DNA of 64,000 bases from Limnomonas spitsbergensis (GCA_037349105.1 JAYJMM010000028.1:2294001-2358000); one strand, 5' to 3'; counted from the stretch's first letter, positions 11,501 through 24,051 are shown. The notes: a model not told the origin generated them from the sequence alone. Numbers and translations: made by a program.

Positions 11501-14500
11501 AGGCGTCTGGTGCTGGGATGTTTGTTTGTGCCATAGCTATACTTATCACTACAAGGCTCTCAACAAGTGCTTGGTTTAGAACATTCCAGGCTGCCTTTGG
11601 CATTCTACCAAGCTGTCATCATTGGGCTGTTGGGGACCTAACCTTGACCAAGCTGAAGTGGCCCAAATAGCTATCACTGTGCATGACGTACCCATGGCCA
11701 TAGGCCATGATGTAGCTGAATTTTAGTTGAAGCCCCTGCAATATAAACGCTATTCTTTTGGCCTACAGGCAGTTGGGAGGACAGAGCCTTGAGACATTGG
11801 AGACACTTGCCAACGACAAGGCGACCCTGGAGGTGCAGCTCAGCACACAAGTGCGTGGGATTTTGGTGGGAGGCCACCAATGTTTTGTGTAGGATGCTTT
11901 AGCCACGTCAAGGCTTGTGCCACATGGCATAGTTGGATGCTACTGAGTCTAGGCTATACAAATGTACAAACTGGACACCTATATAATGGACAGTGTATCG
12001 TATATTAAGGGTATGTTGAGGAGACACTGACAGTACTGAGCAAGGCAGAGATCTTTACACAAGGGCACTCTAATCCATATTCAATGTTTATAGCAGAGCG
12101 CTACACATAGTCACCCGCAACAAAGCTGGGTGCTGACCCTCTCCATGCTTGCCTTGGGTACTCTTTTCAAAGAAAGAATGAAAGCTACGGCCTACTAGGG
12201 CATGGAGGTTAAGGAAACAGCGCAGCTTGGGGCCGTAGCCACATCAGCGTCGTTATTATGAGGCAATAAGAAAGAAGCAACTCCCTCACAGTGGTTTTCT
12301 CTCATGGGTATGCTTTGTTGGCCCAGTGACAGGCTTTGTGGTGGACAAATATTTAAGTCTGCGTCTGGTTTGCACTATGCTATGCAAGAGTATCAAATGG
12401 ACATGCATTTTCTGCGCGCACTTCTTAGCATGGAAGGTAGAGATCCCTAGAGACATCATGGCTTGAATTGTGTGCTCATTATAAATAGTGCCAGATGTGC
12501 CGATCAAGATGGGGATAATTGTAATACAGTTTAGTTGGTGCCCGTTCAAGACCAGTAGCTCAATAAGGTCGGTGTGCTGGTTAAGACATACTTTTAGTTG
12601 GTCCCCATTCCTCTCTGCACCTTAGTTGGACTCCTAATATCAGATTGTTGTCCTCAAACCTTGCAGCCAAAATTGTTTGCTTCTCTCGTCCTTGCACCTC
12701 ATAGCAAAAGCTGATTGCGAGCATGCGAGAGGAGCTGGGCATGAGCAAGGAGCAATGGGCCATGGCTGAGTCTCAGTCGGACGCCAGGAAGACGCAGGTG
12801 GAAAATCTCAAGGTGAGATCGTGGAAAGGGTGAAGGGTTTGTCCCCGCTGGTGGCTCCCTTCGAAACCCTTCACCTCGAAAAGAGGAGCTGCATGTGACA
12901 TTCTTCCAAGTGAGAAGAACATGCATCCCCTGCTGGAATATTGCCTTCTTCAAGTATTGACATTTGACCTTCTTCATTGCGCATGTGAGTGATTTAAGGG
13001 CATTGCCAAAAGATGCCATGGCCAAGTCTCACACAGGCCCCTCGAAAGTCTGGAATCTTTTCCATGATTGATACAGTGGAAATTTGCGGATAGGCGGATA
13101 TGTTGAGGGCCGATTGGGGGGCAATCCATACCGAATCTCTAGAAGGCATCAAAATGCAAACACTGCAAGAGCAAGCTCTGGCGGCTGTGAGACAGCCCTT
13201 TCTGCCAGGTCGTGTATGCCATCTCGTGACCGTAGTCATGTTAACATGTGATTTCTGCCCAAATCAGGCTCTTGTGATGCCTGTGTGTATATGGATATTG
13301 TGATCCCTGTCCATATCTGAATTTTGTCTTTCCATTTTATATCAGGATATTGCTATCCTGTTGACGTCCAGATCATATTACGATGTCTGCATAAATCTGG
13401 ATGTAGTGATCCCTTCAGAAATATGGACATAGTAAGCTGTGTTGATTTGCTTTTCTTTATTTCTGTCCGCATCCTAGCTTGTGGGCCCGGTACATGCGCA
13501 TGAGGTCTCGAGGATCTGTGGCTTGCTCATGTTGAATAATCAGGATTTGTTTGAATCAAGTCGTGTGTTGGCTCATGGGCCGCGATCTCAACGTATGTAG
13601 GTCCAGATGCAGTTGATGCACAAGGCGCTGGAGGCCGCGGAAAAGCGTGCGCACGACGGCGAGCTCGTTCGCCGCAAGCTCCACAACACCATCCAAGAGC
13701 TGAAGGGAAATATTCGTGTTTTCTGCCGGGTCAGACCTATAAGCGCCTTGGAACAGGTAAACCCAATATGGCCATATATGTACATTATTTCTCATTCATC
13801 TACATTCCAGGTACATTCAGGCCCATGGCTGGGGAACTTGGTGCTACTTGAGCCACTGCCCATAGGCCGATCAATTGTTTCCCATGCAAGAATTGGTGGG
13901 TATACAGTGCACATTATTACCAAATAGGAACAGTCCTAGGGTTTCCCTGTGAGCATGAACAGCTTCCATACCCCCCCTCTTCATACCTACCACGCTCACT
14001 CCCAGATTTATGGACTAGGTCTAGGTTTCATCCAACTTAGTTTTGTCAACATAGAGTGCCTCATTTTAAGGCGATAGGCGCTCTTCTTTGCGCTCTGGCC
14101 TTGAAGATGGCCAGCTAGAGTCAAAGATAACGGGGTTGTATGGGCTGGGTACCACCGTCTTTTGGCAGTCCTGTTGGAAATCAAAACAAGGTCAGGACCA
14201 AGAGGCACCCATGTCCGTAGTTATGAAGGGGAGGGGGGCACCCCCACTTCCCAGGCTACTGTCCCGTATGTTGCCCCTTGTCTTCCGTATTGACCATTTA
14301 ACAGCTTATCTCCCAAAGTGTGAATACGAGTGTAAATGCGTGTTTTTGCCATGAGTAAGGTGTGTGGGAGAGCTCAGAAACATTAAGTTCTTCATCCATG
14401 GAATTATGGACAGGAAGTGCTTAACTGCTTATAGTATGGCTGATTGGCCGGGTCAGTTGCCCTCATTCTGTTGATACAGGACACCAGGCAATTACGTCAT

Positions 14501-17500
14501 TCGGTGTACGATGCAAAAATATGTCAGTCATTAGCGCTAAACTGCCACCGGTGATTCTCTCTACACCGTTGGCCATATTGGCCAACTTACTACGTCTTAT
14601 TGCTTCAGCTAGAGCCTAGAGGCCTAAGCCCCTTCCTGAACAAAGTCGTGCCGGGTTGTAGCTGATGTGTAGGAGAACCCCTCTACACAAAACAATGAGT
14701 CCCACACGTTGCCTCCCAGGCCTCCATGGAGCATGACAGCGCGCTTGCACTCGAGTTCCCCGCCGCAGTGGACCCGCTCACGGCCGGTGTTACGCTTCAA
14801 GCGCCGGGACGCGACGCCTCTGCCGCCAATGCCCGCCACACCTTCACCTTTGACCGCGTGTTTACACCAGAGGCGCGCCAGGAGGCTGTTTTTGAGGAAA
14901 TCAGCGAGCTCATCCAGAGTGCCTTGGATGGACACAAGGTGGGGGAATGCAATGAACAAGTATGAGCATCCACCACGTGGCAGGATGAAAGGTGATATTT
15001 GGGGAGACCTACGAGCTGATTCAGAGCGTCTCGGTTAGGCACAAGTCGTAGGAGGTGCAGCAGGCAGCTTGAGCAGGAGTGTCCACGATCTGGTAGTATA
15101 AAACCAATTGAGGGCTGCAAGTTTAAAAGGAAGAGACTCAAGAAGAAAATTATTTCGTTCAGGAAGTTAAGAGACAGAGGTTTCAAAAAAAATCCCTAAC
15201 AGTCCGGGACCCCACAAGTTTGCAACTTCTAGATTCAACAACGCCAAGAAGCCCCCCTTTGTAGTTTGCAAGCCCAAGCAGATGTTCTGGATGTGGTCGC
15301 CGTCTGGTAGAAAGCACTACAGCCTAATTGGAGTTATGCAGAAACAGCCGCATGCGCATGTGACTGGGGAAATGACGTTTATTCCACATGCCCATGTGGT
15401 GGCATTTTTCATTTCATGTTGATCCTGCTGAACTGTGGAATCTGCCTCACTGCTGGCAGGTCTGCATCTTTGCATATGGGCAGACAGGCAGTGGCAAGAC
15501 CTTCACAATGTTGGGGGACCACGAGCAGCCTGGCATGATCCCTCGGGCCATGCGACAGGTGAGCCATAACAAGGTGGCCATGTGGCGGGTGAGCCATGGC
15601 ATAATAGCCATGAGACGGGGAAGCCATGACAGGTAAACAATTTGCAAAGAGGCTGTTACCTTGACAGAAGCTATGAGGCCATGAGATAGGTGAACCGTGA
15701 TTGGGTAACTAATGGTCATGAGAAAGGTAAACCGTGACTGGGTTGCGGCAGGAAGGTGGACTTGTCAAGGTGGCCACGAGGAACAGGTGAAGTGGTGAAC
15801 CATGAAAGGGTGGCCATGAGACTTGTGAGCTGTGACACTGTAGCTATGGGATTAGTGAGCTGTCAGGGTAGCCATTAGGCATGAGAGCTGTGACAGGGAA
15901 GCCTTGAGATATGTGAGCCGTGACAGGGCAACCATGAGGTAGGTGAGCCGTGACTTGGTAGCCTAGAGATGCAGGTGGGCTGTGATCATATAGCTGATAG
16001 CCAATAGAGTAGGGGTAGCCACAACGAACCGAACATACATGGGGTAATTGTGGCTACCCCACGAGTGGCCATGACACATTTGAAGTGGGACATCGTAGCC
16101 AAGATGCAGATCGAATAGCTATTACTCTATAAGATAGTTGAACCGTAGCAGGGTAGCAATTAGGCTGGTGAACCATGGCTGGTGCAATGAGATAGTAACC
16201 ATGTGAGCTGTGACAGGGTAGCCATGACAAGGGGTAGCAGCCTATTAGGGTGGCCATGACAGGTAAGCCATGAGAGACATATTAGCCATCAGGCAGGTGA
16301 ACGGTAACGAGACCAGTGAGCCGTGAGAGGGTAATAATGGCAGATGACGTATCAGGCAGTGACCAAGAGGTGATGTGATGTTTGAATGTTCTTTAAGGAT
16401 GTAGTTCCCCCACTGCAATCTGGGCGCCCAAGGACAGGCATGAGCAGGAATTGTTCAGGCACAACGCAGCACTTTCCAGATCATGGTGATTCTTATGGTG
16501 CCCAAATTGACCAAGTGTATATCTTGGCCATTGATATGGTACCTAATGTACCTCTTATATATTCACAAAAAAAGCAGCGCACCATCTTGCATGGTGATTC
16601 TCACGTCCGTGTTTGTTGTAGCGGACCCCCTTTGGTGACATTTGAGCGGCGACCAATGAGTGGGACAAAATCTTGACTGTCCTACGTCTGGTGGCACCCT
16701 TAATATACACCTCATTTATTGGCCAAGTCTCTGTCCGGTTAAATGAAGATCTCTACGTTCCATTTGCACCCAGATCTTCGAAAGCAGCAAGTTGTTGGAG
16801 CAGCAGGGCTGGACATTCACCATGCAAGCCAGTATGCTCGAGATATACAACGAGGAGTACAAGGACCTGTTGAGCAAGCGACCAGGCAGCAAAGCGTCAC
16901 ATATGAGCAAGGAGACTGTGGGCACAGATGCCAAAAAGCACCAGGTGGGAAGAGCATGTGGCCATTGTCTAACTTGTTTTATGTATAATGGAAAGCAACT
17001 TTGCGTATTGAAACTGTCAGTACAATATTGACAAGAGGAGAAGTATGCATACAAAGGGCTTTGCCTTCAAGGATCAAAGGCAGCCTCCACTCCTAGGAAC
17101 GACCTCTGCAACCTGGCTCCAATGTACTCCAAGCTGAAGGGTCACTCAGCATGGAGGTACACATGGGCCATGGTCCCACTAACCAGGCACACACCATGCT
17201 CACTATTACGATATGACCTCCCCTCACCAATCTCCATTATTCAAAGGTGGTCCAAAATGATCGCGGGTCACTGATCAGGAAAATACTGATGCACCATAAC
17301 CACTATTCATGTGTGGTAGGCCTAGGCTTCTTTCATTTCCCTCATATTGCTCAAGAAAATACGAAGAAATTGTGATTGCAGCTTCTCCACTGCTCGCAGG
17401 TAATGCACACCGCCGACGGCGTCACAACGGTGACAGACATGACCGTGGTTGACATTTCCCAGGCTAGCCGTGTGGACACGCTGTTGGCGGAGGCCATGGA

Positions 17501-18832
17501 AAAGCGGTCAGTGGGTTGCACCGCGCTGAACGAGCAATCGAGCCGGAGCCACATGGTCTTTACAATGAGGCTGGACGGCGTCAATGAGGCAAAGGTGAGT
17601 GAAGTGTGAGCATACACCATTCTTGTGTGAATGCGTTACTTTTGAGCTTGTGTCCAGCTTATATCCAAACCCTTGGTTTCAGGCGACCTTGCCCATCTCT
17701 GAATCTGCCCTTACATTGATCTAGCTTGTGCGGGGTACAGTTGTGGGCAGTTCTTTACGAACGCTATTTACGCCGCAAGCGCGAACTTTTATGTCAGCAT
17801 AAGGAAGCACAGCACTGGTCCCGGCACATGGCTACGGTCCCGAGATGACTTTGCATCATCACTTTCCAGGGGCTCTTACTCCTCTTGCTACTCACGTCCA
17901 CTGCCCGAACCTTGACCCTACACCACAAAATCAACTTATTTACAGTTGGGATATTAAACCCTGAACCCTTGCCCAAAACTCTCATTTAGGGCAAGCGAGT
18001 GTCTGGCGTGCTCAACCTCATTGACCTGGCTGGCAGTGAACGCACAAAGGACAGCGGAGCTGCTGGCGTGCGGATGAAGGAGGCGCAGTCCATTAACACC
18101 AGCCTCAGTGCACTGGGTGAGTGCAGCCCTGATGAAGCATGGAAAGGTGTGGCAGATGCTGCCAGATGGTTTATCTAGTTATTTGTGCGGTGTCTACGCA
18201 AAATCTACGCATTAAAATCTTCAGGACCAGGCAGATGATTAGTGTGGTAAATGAGGAGGCCGGATTGACACGGCAGATTAGTAGGGCGCATGCACAGAGC
18301 TTCCTTCAACCACACTTCACTTATATAGCGGGCAAAGGAGGCTGGTGTATCAGGTGTTGCTTAGGCCCACCGTTGTAGGCCGGTCCAAGGTCGGTCCACA
18401 TTGGCCCAATAGCTCCCAGGCTGTCTCCATAACTTGTTTAGTGAAACACTGACAGCTGGCATGACGGCTTAATCACAGGCGGCTAACGTTTTTTAATCAA
18501 TTTATGCTCATGACAAACATATGAAAGTCTTCATGCAGTACATCCTAAATTGATTGTGCCCCTTCCTTGTTGTTGTTGATCCTTTACACCCTAAACAGTG
18601 TGCTTCTTGTGCAGGAGATGTCATCGTTGCGCTCAGCAACAAGCAGCAGCACATCCCCTTTCGCAACTCCAAACTGACGTACCTGTTGCAGCCATGCCTG
18701 GGAGGAGATGCCAAGACGCTCATGTTTGTTAACGTCGCGCCCACTATGCAGTTTTCGGGCGAGTCACTTTGCTCGCTCCGGTTCGCTGCCAAGGTCAATG
18801 CGTGCGAAATCAACTTGCAGAGGAAGAAATAA
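5560..18832 (+). CDS. Kinesin-14, C-terminal motor (ATK/KatA-like); 5' exon(s) not found
   Basis: Minus-end-directed microtubule motor expected to act in spindle or cortical arrays. Proposed exons: 5560-5844, 6038-6102, 7187-7346, 7896-8069, 9123-9326, 9680-about 9815, 9923-10068, 11769-11850, 12705-12812, 13601-13756, 14720-14938, 15460-15558, 16774-16944, 17400-17594, 17990-18116, 18615-18832 (TAA). Nearly all joins keep phase; the 9680 exon end is uncertain. The order is a basic N-terminus (DRKRKT), a coiled coil (including [12 protein letters not shown], as in plant ATK proteins), the kinesin-14 neck ([23 protein letters not shown], here broken at exon 13601-13756), P-loop GQTGSGKT at 15478-15501, switch I NEQSSRSH at 17529-17552 and switch II DLAGSE at 18023-18040, ending soon after [10 protein letters not shown]. 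About 847 residues are recognised, near the ATK length. Two introns (6103-7186 and 8070-9122) appear to start with GC. The first exon before TTGCAG at 5559 was not identified. Confidence 0.88.
10271..10345. repeat. Dispersed ATTACG palindromic repeat, copy 1
   Basis: GTGCTGTGCTATTACG, then AATTACTGTCATTACGGCG and CAACACGT, recur in the same order at about 49,990-50,050. The words are inverted around the centre (ATTACG-CGTAAT type). It lies in a kinesin intron. Confidence 0.5.
10455..10647. mobile_element. TA-flanked MITE, copy A
   Basis: Imperfect terminal inverted repeats (CC[AG]TAG[CA]TTTG[CA]TTTGCCTTCCCTC type) lie at both ends, flanked by TA at 10453-10454 and 10648-10649, the pattern of Tc1/mariner-derived MITEs. 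Copy B at 26,846-27,035 has almost the same length (190 versus 193 bp) and shares internal words such as CAGTTT-AGTCAGAAAT. A third, partial end (CCGTAGATTTGATTTG) starts at 10,763. It sits inside a kinesin intron. Confidence 0.6.
12166..12262 (+). repeat. Dispersed repeat, copy 2 (GAAA-tailed)
   Basis: Second copy of the element at 2323-2420: AAAGAAAG, then GGTTAAGGAAACAGCGCAGC, then a GCCACATCAGCGTCGTTA block. It lies in the kinesin intron between the exons ending at 11850 and starting at 12705. Confidence 0.5.
15559..16340 (+). repeat. Intronic degenerate tandem repeat (GTGAGCCATGACAGGGTAGC type)
   Basis: The intron after the P-loop exon is filled with variants of GTGAGC[CT][GA]TGACAGGGTAGCCATGAG at spacings of about 25-40 bp, with TAGCCAT and GTGAGCC recurring dozens of times. 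The first unit starts at the donor itself (CAG|GTGAGCCATAAC). The array therefore appears to have grown from a splice-donor sequence and offers many decoy GTGAG sites. Confidence 0.6.
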
Positions 18833-19614
18833 CCGGGTGAAACCGAGGGACCTTCAGTTAACCACTGTACTAGCAGTTAAGCCAGGCAAGAGGATAATCT
18901 GACAGGGGGGCAAGGTCAGGCACGATGACAACTGCTGGTCGGTGGTTCTGGGCTGGCTGTTTTTAGGGACAGGACCTTCTTTACAGGAATATTGTGTGAC
19001 ATAAGGTCGTTCCGAATGTCTTGCAGACATCCTCAATGGCCAGTGGATGTACCACTAAGCCAACTTGTACGTTAACTGACTAGTGACCATCAGATTAGCC
19101 AACTGGCTCGCCAACGCGTTCGGTGATACAAATTATATTTTCGGCATCAGTCATCATGTAAGCAGCCTACAATTTCTCCATCACTTATTGGATTTTACAA
19201 GATCACACCATCATCATTGCATTCACGAAGCGTTCAAAAACCCTAAACCATTAACAACTAAATTCAGCTCAACAAACTATGTACTAACAAGAAACTGGTT
19301 TCTGCCTGATAACGCCCAGACCAGGGTTACCGAAACGGTATGATATGGGAACAGTCCGGCCAAAATGGCGAACAGGTAAAAATATGGCCAATACGGTGTG
19401 TTCACACGGTGCGCTTTTGGTAAACGGTGCAATACGGTAAATGGTACAAGATTTGGACCAAACCTGTCGCACGGGGAAACCCTGCCCAAACCTGTCCCAC
19501 AGAAGCGTTTTGTTGAGTGGCGGGCATGCATGTCAAGACTGACTGCTGAAGTCCATAGCCAGTATATCCTTCCCTACTCTTCTCCTTCTGACAGCATAGT
19601 AGTTCCACCAAACC
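18833..19614. other. Intergenic, kinesin and thioredoxin 3' ends converge
   Basis: No exon or RNA gene was recognised. The two flanking genes run toward each other. Around 19,310-19,500 the stretch is rich in GGTAA and ACGGT words, suggesting decayed repeat DNA. Confidence 0.4.
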
Positions 19615-20746
19615 CTAAGGTCTGCTCCAATGCACCAACATCTGCCGAAGTTGAACAGGCCGGCCGCCTGTCATCTCATCAACCAGTCTGCCTGCGAAGA
19701 AAAGGCATGGTGTAAGTGGATCCATCTTTACCACAGCTGGGCACCCACAAGGCTGATTACTAGCAACTTTGCAAGGACTTCCCATGAGCTGTATCACTAC
19801 AGGAATTTCACAATTACCGCGTTATATTGAATCAGTTATGTCCAACCTTACCTCCACGATACAACTTGAAAGTTGGCAAGGCTTTTATTCTGTGCCTCGT
19901 AGCCAGCGGCATGTGTAGATCCAGGCCGCAGTTAAACTTTCCAAATCTTGTTTTCTTGAAAATAGCTGGCAGGGTTTCAAAATGAGGCACCATGAGCTTG
20001 CATGGTCCACAAGAATCCTGCACACATTTGTGCAGAACGTAGCAGCACTGCATCTTGAGGCCAATTTTGACACCTAGCACACAGTCCACAAGAATCCTGC
20101 AAAAGTCCGCTCAGCAACAATGAAAGAGGGTTTGAACACGCACGTGCACATGATTGTGAGAGGACCAGGCCTGCAAATTCCACAAAAGTCCTGCAGAGCG
20201 TATGATGGTGCAGGTGTTCATGCCAGCATGGATACATGATGCAGGGTAACAGGCATGTTGTTGCCTGTTATGCCTATTCATGCTTATACAGACATGCTGT
20301 AAACGCATGAAGCAGCAATAGGGTGTGCTCAGTAGGTATTTGCATTCAACAATTATGAAGCATGGGATACCCATGCAAAAAAAGAACAGAGACCTAAACC
20401 GAGCCCTCCATGCGCTTACTGTGTAGAAATCGATCATGACAAGGGCCCCCGGTCCACCCTCGTTGAGGAAAGAATCGAAACTAGCTGCAGTCAGCTCGAG
20501 GACGGGATGTACGAATGCAGGGGGAGGCAAGACCGCAGGCACAAATGGAACAACTGGGGGCGCATTTGTCGTCTGGTCGGAGCCGACGGAAGAGAGGTTA
20601 ATGTTCGAGGCCCGTAACGAGAGGTTTTGCGCTTCAGTAGGTGAAGATATACGTCGATTCAGAAAGTAAGACGGTGCATTCAGTGCATACCGGCACACGG
20701 AAGTACCCCGCGCATTCAGGTATTTAGACTCTTGCATAAGCATCAT
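19615..20746 (-). CDS. Thioredoxin with N-terminal extension (possible plastid targeting)
   Basis: Three exons on the minus strand: 20746-20420, 20017-19852 and 19691-19615 (TAG), joined in phase 0 and phase 1, total 190 residues. Exon 1 gives about 80 residues with many Ser, Ala, Asn and Arg and few acids early, compatible with a transit peptide, and then the first thioredoxin strands ending ALVMIDFYT. Exon 2 starts with DSCGPCKLMVP, the redox-active CGPC (the usual preceding Trp is Ser), and continues to the cis-Pro region ALPTFKLYRGG. Exon 3 gives GRLVDEMTGG and the last helix. The protein should reduce disulfides of partner enzymes; the subtype (x, y, f or other) cannot be decided by eye. 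The start used is the first of closely spaced Met codons at 20746. The intron between exons 1 and 2 carries two further CGxC exon-like copies. Confidence 0.85.
20018..20196 (-). pseudogene. Two extra copies of the thioredoxin active-site exon start
   Basis: In the intron before exon 2, the minus strand reads CAG|GACTTTTGTGGAATTTGC from 20190 (D-F-C-G-I-C) and CAG|GATTCTTGTGGACTGTGT from 20096 (D-S-C-G-L-C). The used exon reads CAG|GATTCTTGTGGACCATGC from 20017 (D-S-C-G-P-C). All three follow an AG acceptor and are in the same phase relative to exon 1. After the first 15-16 bases the copies diverge and neither extra copy encodes the rest of the fold, so they look like decayed partial exon duplications or decoy acceptors. 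Confidence 0.6.
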
Positions 20747-22040
20747 TCCGCAGACAATTAATCTGGGATGTGCGCTAGCAATTTCACTGTGACTTGGATA
20801 TTAGAAACGTTGATATGTACTTGATCCTGCGGCACGCTTTCTGGGCCAGACAAATTATTCGGGGTACGGGACAGGTTTGCAATACAACAGGCCAGGTTCA
20901 AATCCACAGGTTCCCCATATACATCTGTTGCATATGTGTTACATGAAGCCATGGCAAAGCCTCGGTGTATGATTGTGGGGGCTGAGGGGACATCCGAGCC
21001 TGAGCCTCCCTGGAGCCCCCCCGCCATGGGGTCCAGGCGGTGGCTGGTGGGGTCAGGGTCTCAGGGACTAAGGAGCCTGCTAAGAAACGGTGCTTAGGAG
21101 TAAGGAGCATTCCCAGTGGGGGTGGCGGGTGAAGGCCTCGAAGTCCCGAAGCAGTCTCGCGTGCAACACAATAATTGTGTATTGATTCGTATGTCCGAAA
21201 TTCTGGATGCTCAATTTCCTGAATGTTGCCTTCTCGGCATGTTCTATTTTATGCTTCGCTGGCATGGATCGCTTATGAGTGTGAACACTTGTCACCTGGT
21301 TGTGACCTGTCGTGGCGCGAGCTACTTGATGTTATCTTCAGAGACATGCTTTATGTATATATATTGAAGTTATCTTCGTTGCGCGTTTGCAATCACACCC
21401 ACATTGGATCATGCAGCTGTGCTTGCGATCGGTCGATGCTGACCAGTCATGCTATAGCTCGTATCAGATATGTTCGCATCTGGGCCTGCCGGATCCTGAG
21501 ATTTCGAAAGCTGGGACATGCCATAAAGCTCGGCACTCCTCGGTCGTAGTCTGCATGGCCGCTGCATTCCAGCATGTGCGATCGAATTAAATGAAGTCGT
21601 GTGGTGTACACAACACTGCCCTTGTCTTGATCTACCGGATAATGTCATGTCGCTGGCTCGTTGCAGAAATGTCAAACCAGAGCGAGCAGCCCAACGCAGC
21701 ACTGCACATTGACGACAGTAAACGTCTTCAGCTCACGTTCGCTACGCAGCAGCACAGAAAGGACTTTCCAACATGCCTATGGTATCTAGATCCTGCGCAC
21801 CCAGCGCGCCTTCTATACACCACAAATTCGCCAATCGGGAGCCAATCCGGAGCTCCTGGCCCAACTTTCAAAATCTCAGGATACGGCAGGCCCCGAAGCA
21901 ACTCATGCAAGCAACTCATGTAAGCAACTCAAGCATATCTGATATCCGCGCCTCGTGTCATGTTTCCCGGGTGTGGAGTTCCCGAGTGTGGGACTCCAAG
22001 TATGAACTGAGAAGGTACTGCGGCATGAACGCGGGCAGTC
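20747..22040. other. Intergenic, nothing recognised
   Basis: No splice-compatible exon, RNA gene or known repeat end was recognised on either strand. Open frames here are short and lack family motifs. Confidence 0.4.
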
Positions 22041-22043
22041 TAA

Positions 22044-22713
22044 CAGCCGTTTCTGATTGACAGCGGAGAAAAAATGTACGATGGTCTAATGGCCTGCGGA
22101 AGAGTTCCGCCGAGGTCGTTTCTAATTGGACCCTGCGGAGCGTGGGTGTCCAGGGCATAGGTCGTACACATGCCTGCCGATTTTGAATCGCTTTGGTGTA
22201 TATCTCCTATTCTTTCGAGTCGACTTAGTCCTGCTCGACACCATGCCACATTTATACATGCTCTACTGCATCTGCTGATTCGCTCGCTGTGCTTCATGAA
22301 AGGCGCGGTCTGACGCGGCCCATGTCCAGGGGCGCTCACACGACCACCCCCCAATACGGCCATGGGCAGAAAAATATGGCGATTCTATTAGATAATTAAT
22401 ATCAGTTGAAAGGTCTAAAAATTTTCCGCACACAGTTGGAAGTTCCGAGGAGGGGGGGTGCTCGGAGAAAAGGCCGCATGTGGGTCTTCTAACAGGTCGG
22501 TGAGACTGCGTTACGTTCGAGGTTGCGTTTGATAGTAGCGTTTGGGTCGTGTCTGGATTTCGCGTTTGATCTGACGCGAAACTGGTCACACTGCGTTTGG
22601 GCAAGACGGCAGGGCAAGGCCGACCTCTAGAGGCCTGCGGAAGAGTTCCACAGACCCCGTTTCTGTACGACAGGGCCTGCGGAGGAGTTCCGCAGTCAAT
22701 CAGAAACGGGTTG
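22044..22713. mobile_element. MITE, copy 1 (670 bp), TAA target duplication
   Basis: The left end CAGCCGTTTCTGATTGACAG and the right end TCAATCAGAAACGGGTTG form terminal inverted repeats. TAA at 22041-22043 and 22714-22716 flanks it. Internal GCCTGCGGA-GAGTTCCGC palindromes occur near both ends. Copy 2 at 29,653-30,189 is nearly identical over most of its length but lacks about 130 bp that are present here around 22,495-22,625. There is no transposase. Confidence 0.8.
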
Positions 22714-22716
22714 TAA

Positions 22717-23330
22717 GTCAAATTATGATGCGACGGCCGACGGTCTTTCGCCTGATTGCCACGAGGAGCGGAGTACATCGCGCCTTACGAATCTATTCAA
22801 GCTGCACGTTGGACGCAGTTGAGTTCGAGGACTTAGTGATAATTCAATGCGAAGAGGACCCGGTCCGCCCCTACGGCGGACTGCGGCCGGCATAGCTGTT
22901 GGGTGAGCATGTCATGTAGATCCTGCGAGCGTCGGCATTCACCTTTGCGCCGTTAGAAGGAGATGGGTGCAAGGGTGCGATCACTTGGTCGACCAAATGA
23001 TGGCCACAATGCGTGTCAATTCAATTGAAAGAAGTTAAATGCATCGAGGATCTAGCTACCGCGCTGAAAGACGCAAGTGAGTTTTATGCGTGGCTGCGGG
23101 CTAGGGAGGCTGCAGTACATACTCAGTTCATTCTCAGAGTTCCACACTCGGGAACTCAACACCCGGGAAACTTGACACGAGGTATCCGCTGTATGTAGTT
23201 GTCACCTATCATGGCAACGGACGGTGAAAACGCAACATGTTCAGTCCCTGTCTCCCTAAGGCCCTCGTGAAGCCCAGTGACAGGAGTCTTGGACGTATGT
23301 AGGCGCCTGGCTCCACGGTTGGCCATGAGT
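22717..23330. other. Intergenic, nothing recognised
   Basis: No gene, RNA or repeat end was recognised between the MITE and the LINE copy. Confidence 0.35.
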
Positions 23331-24051
23331 CAATGACATTATACCTCTGGTCCCTCCTCAAAAAGGCTCGGCCGCGTGGGCGCCCAGCTGTCTCGCTGGA
23401 AGCAAAGAAACTTAAGAGGGAAAGAAGGGGAAAACAAAGGAAAGAACTGCCCCCCCCCAAAGGAAAAGGCAGCCCGAAGTAAACCTTGCCCCTCTCAAGC
23501 CTATCCCCCAAGAAGGCAAAGAAAAACAAAAAAACTAGGCCTCAACAAAGCGAGCGACAGCCTCAACAAAAGTCAGAGCCTCCCATCCAAGCCTGCCCTG
23601 TTACAACTGTTGAAAGTCTGTGGCACCTTCTGGGGGGGCTGTCCAACCTCTCTCCCTAAGCCTCTCCTTCACGCTAGGGCACTGGAAGCAGACATGCAGC
23701 GCATCCTCCACATGCTCGCCATCTCCCCTTGCCCAACACCGTTGGCAGCACCGTCCGTCACGTTGCTGACCGCTGCGCCGTCCTCGAGTGTCAGCTGTGC
23801 TGACAACGCCGAGCCGCAGCCTTAAGTTCGTGCGCACGCAAGCACACTCCTTTTTACTGGTGCGGCCCCTGGCCTGCGCCAGGGGCTGCCCGTCGTAGAC
23901 AGAAACCAGGTGCGGTAGGCCGCCGTAGACCGGTGTTCAGTGGCAGGATCTCTGGGGTCCCCTCTGCCAGCTGCATCCAACTGCGCCAGCTCGTATGCTG
24001 CATCAACGAGCGCCAGCACCTCTGGGACAGGTAGCGGCTGTAGGTCAGTCG
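23331..24051 (-). mobile_element. 5'-truncated LINE with 15-bp target duplication
   Basis: The insertion is flanked by identical CGGTTGGCCATGAGT at 23316-23330 and 24052-24066. On the minus strand it encodes the end of a reverse-transcriptase protein with the zinc-binding tail seen in many LINEs (CQRCW, then HVEDALHVC, then FQCPSVKERL) ending at 23601, after frames broken by at least one frameshift. A pyrimidine-rich 3' UTR follows, then CTGGGCGCCCACGCGGCCGAGCC and the terminal GTATAATGTCATTGAC. Only the last 0.72 kb survives, as is usual for aborted target-primed reverse transcription. Confidence 0.8.

Noticed and set aside
13100..13210. An open stretch with [16 protein letters not shown] that looks coiled-coil-like in a kinesin intron
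   Set aside because: No suitable acceptor-donor pair in phase was found, and the flanking exons join well without it.
23376..23825. A 149-residue plus-strand open frame, with a similar one at 46,400-46,828
   Set aside because: Both are antisense to the LINE 3' end and UTR; the minus strand carries the zinc-binding tail and the target duplications define the insert.
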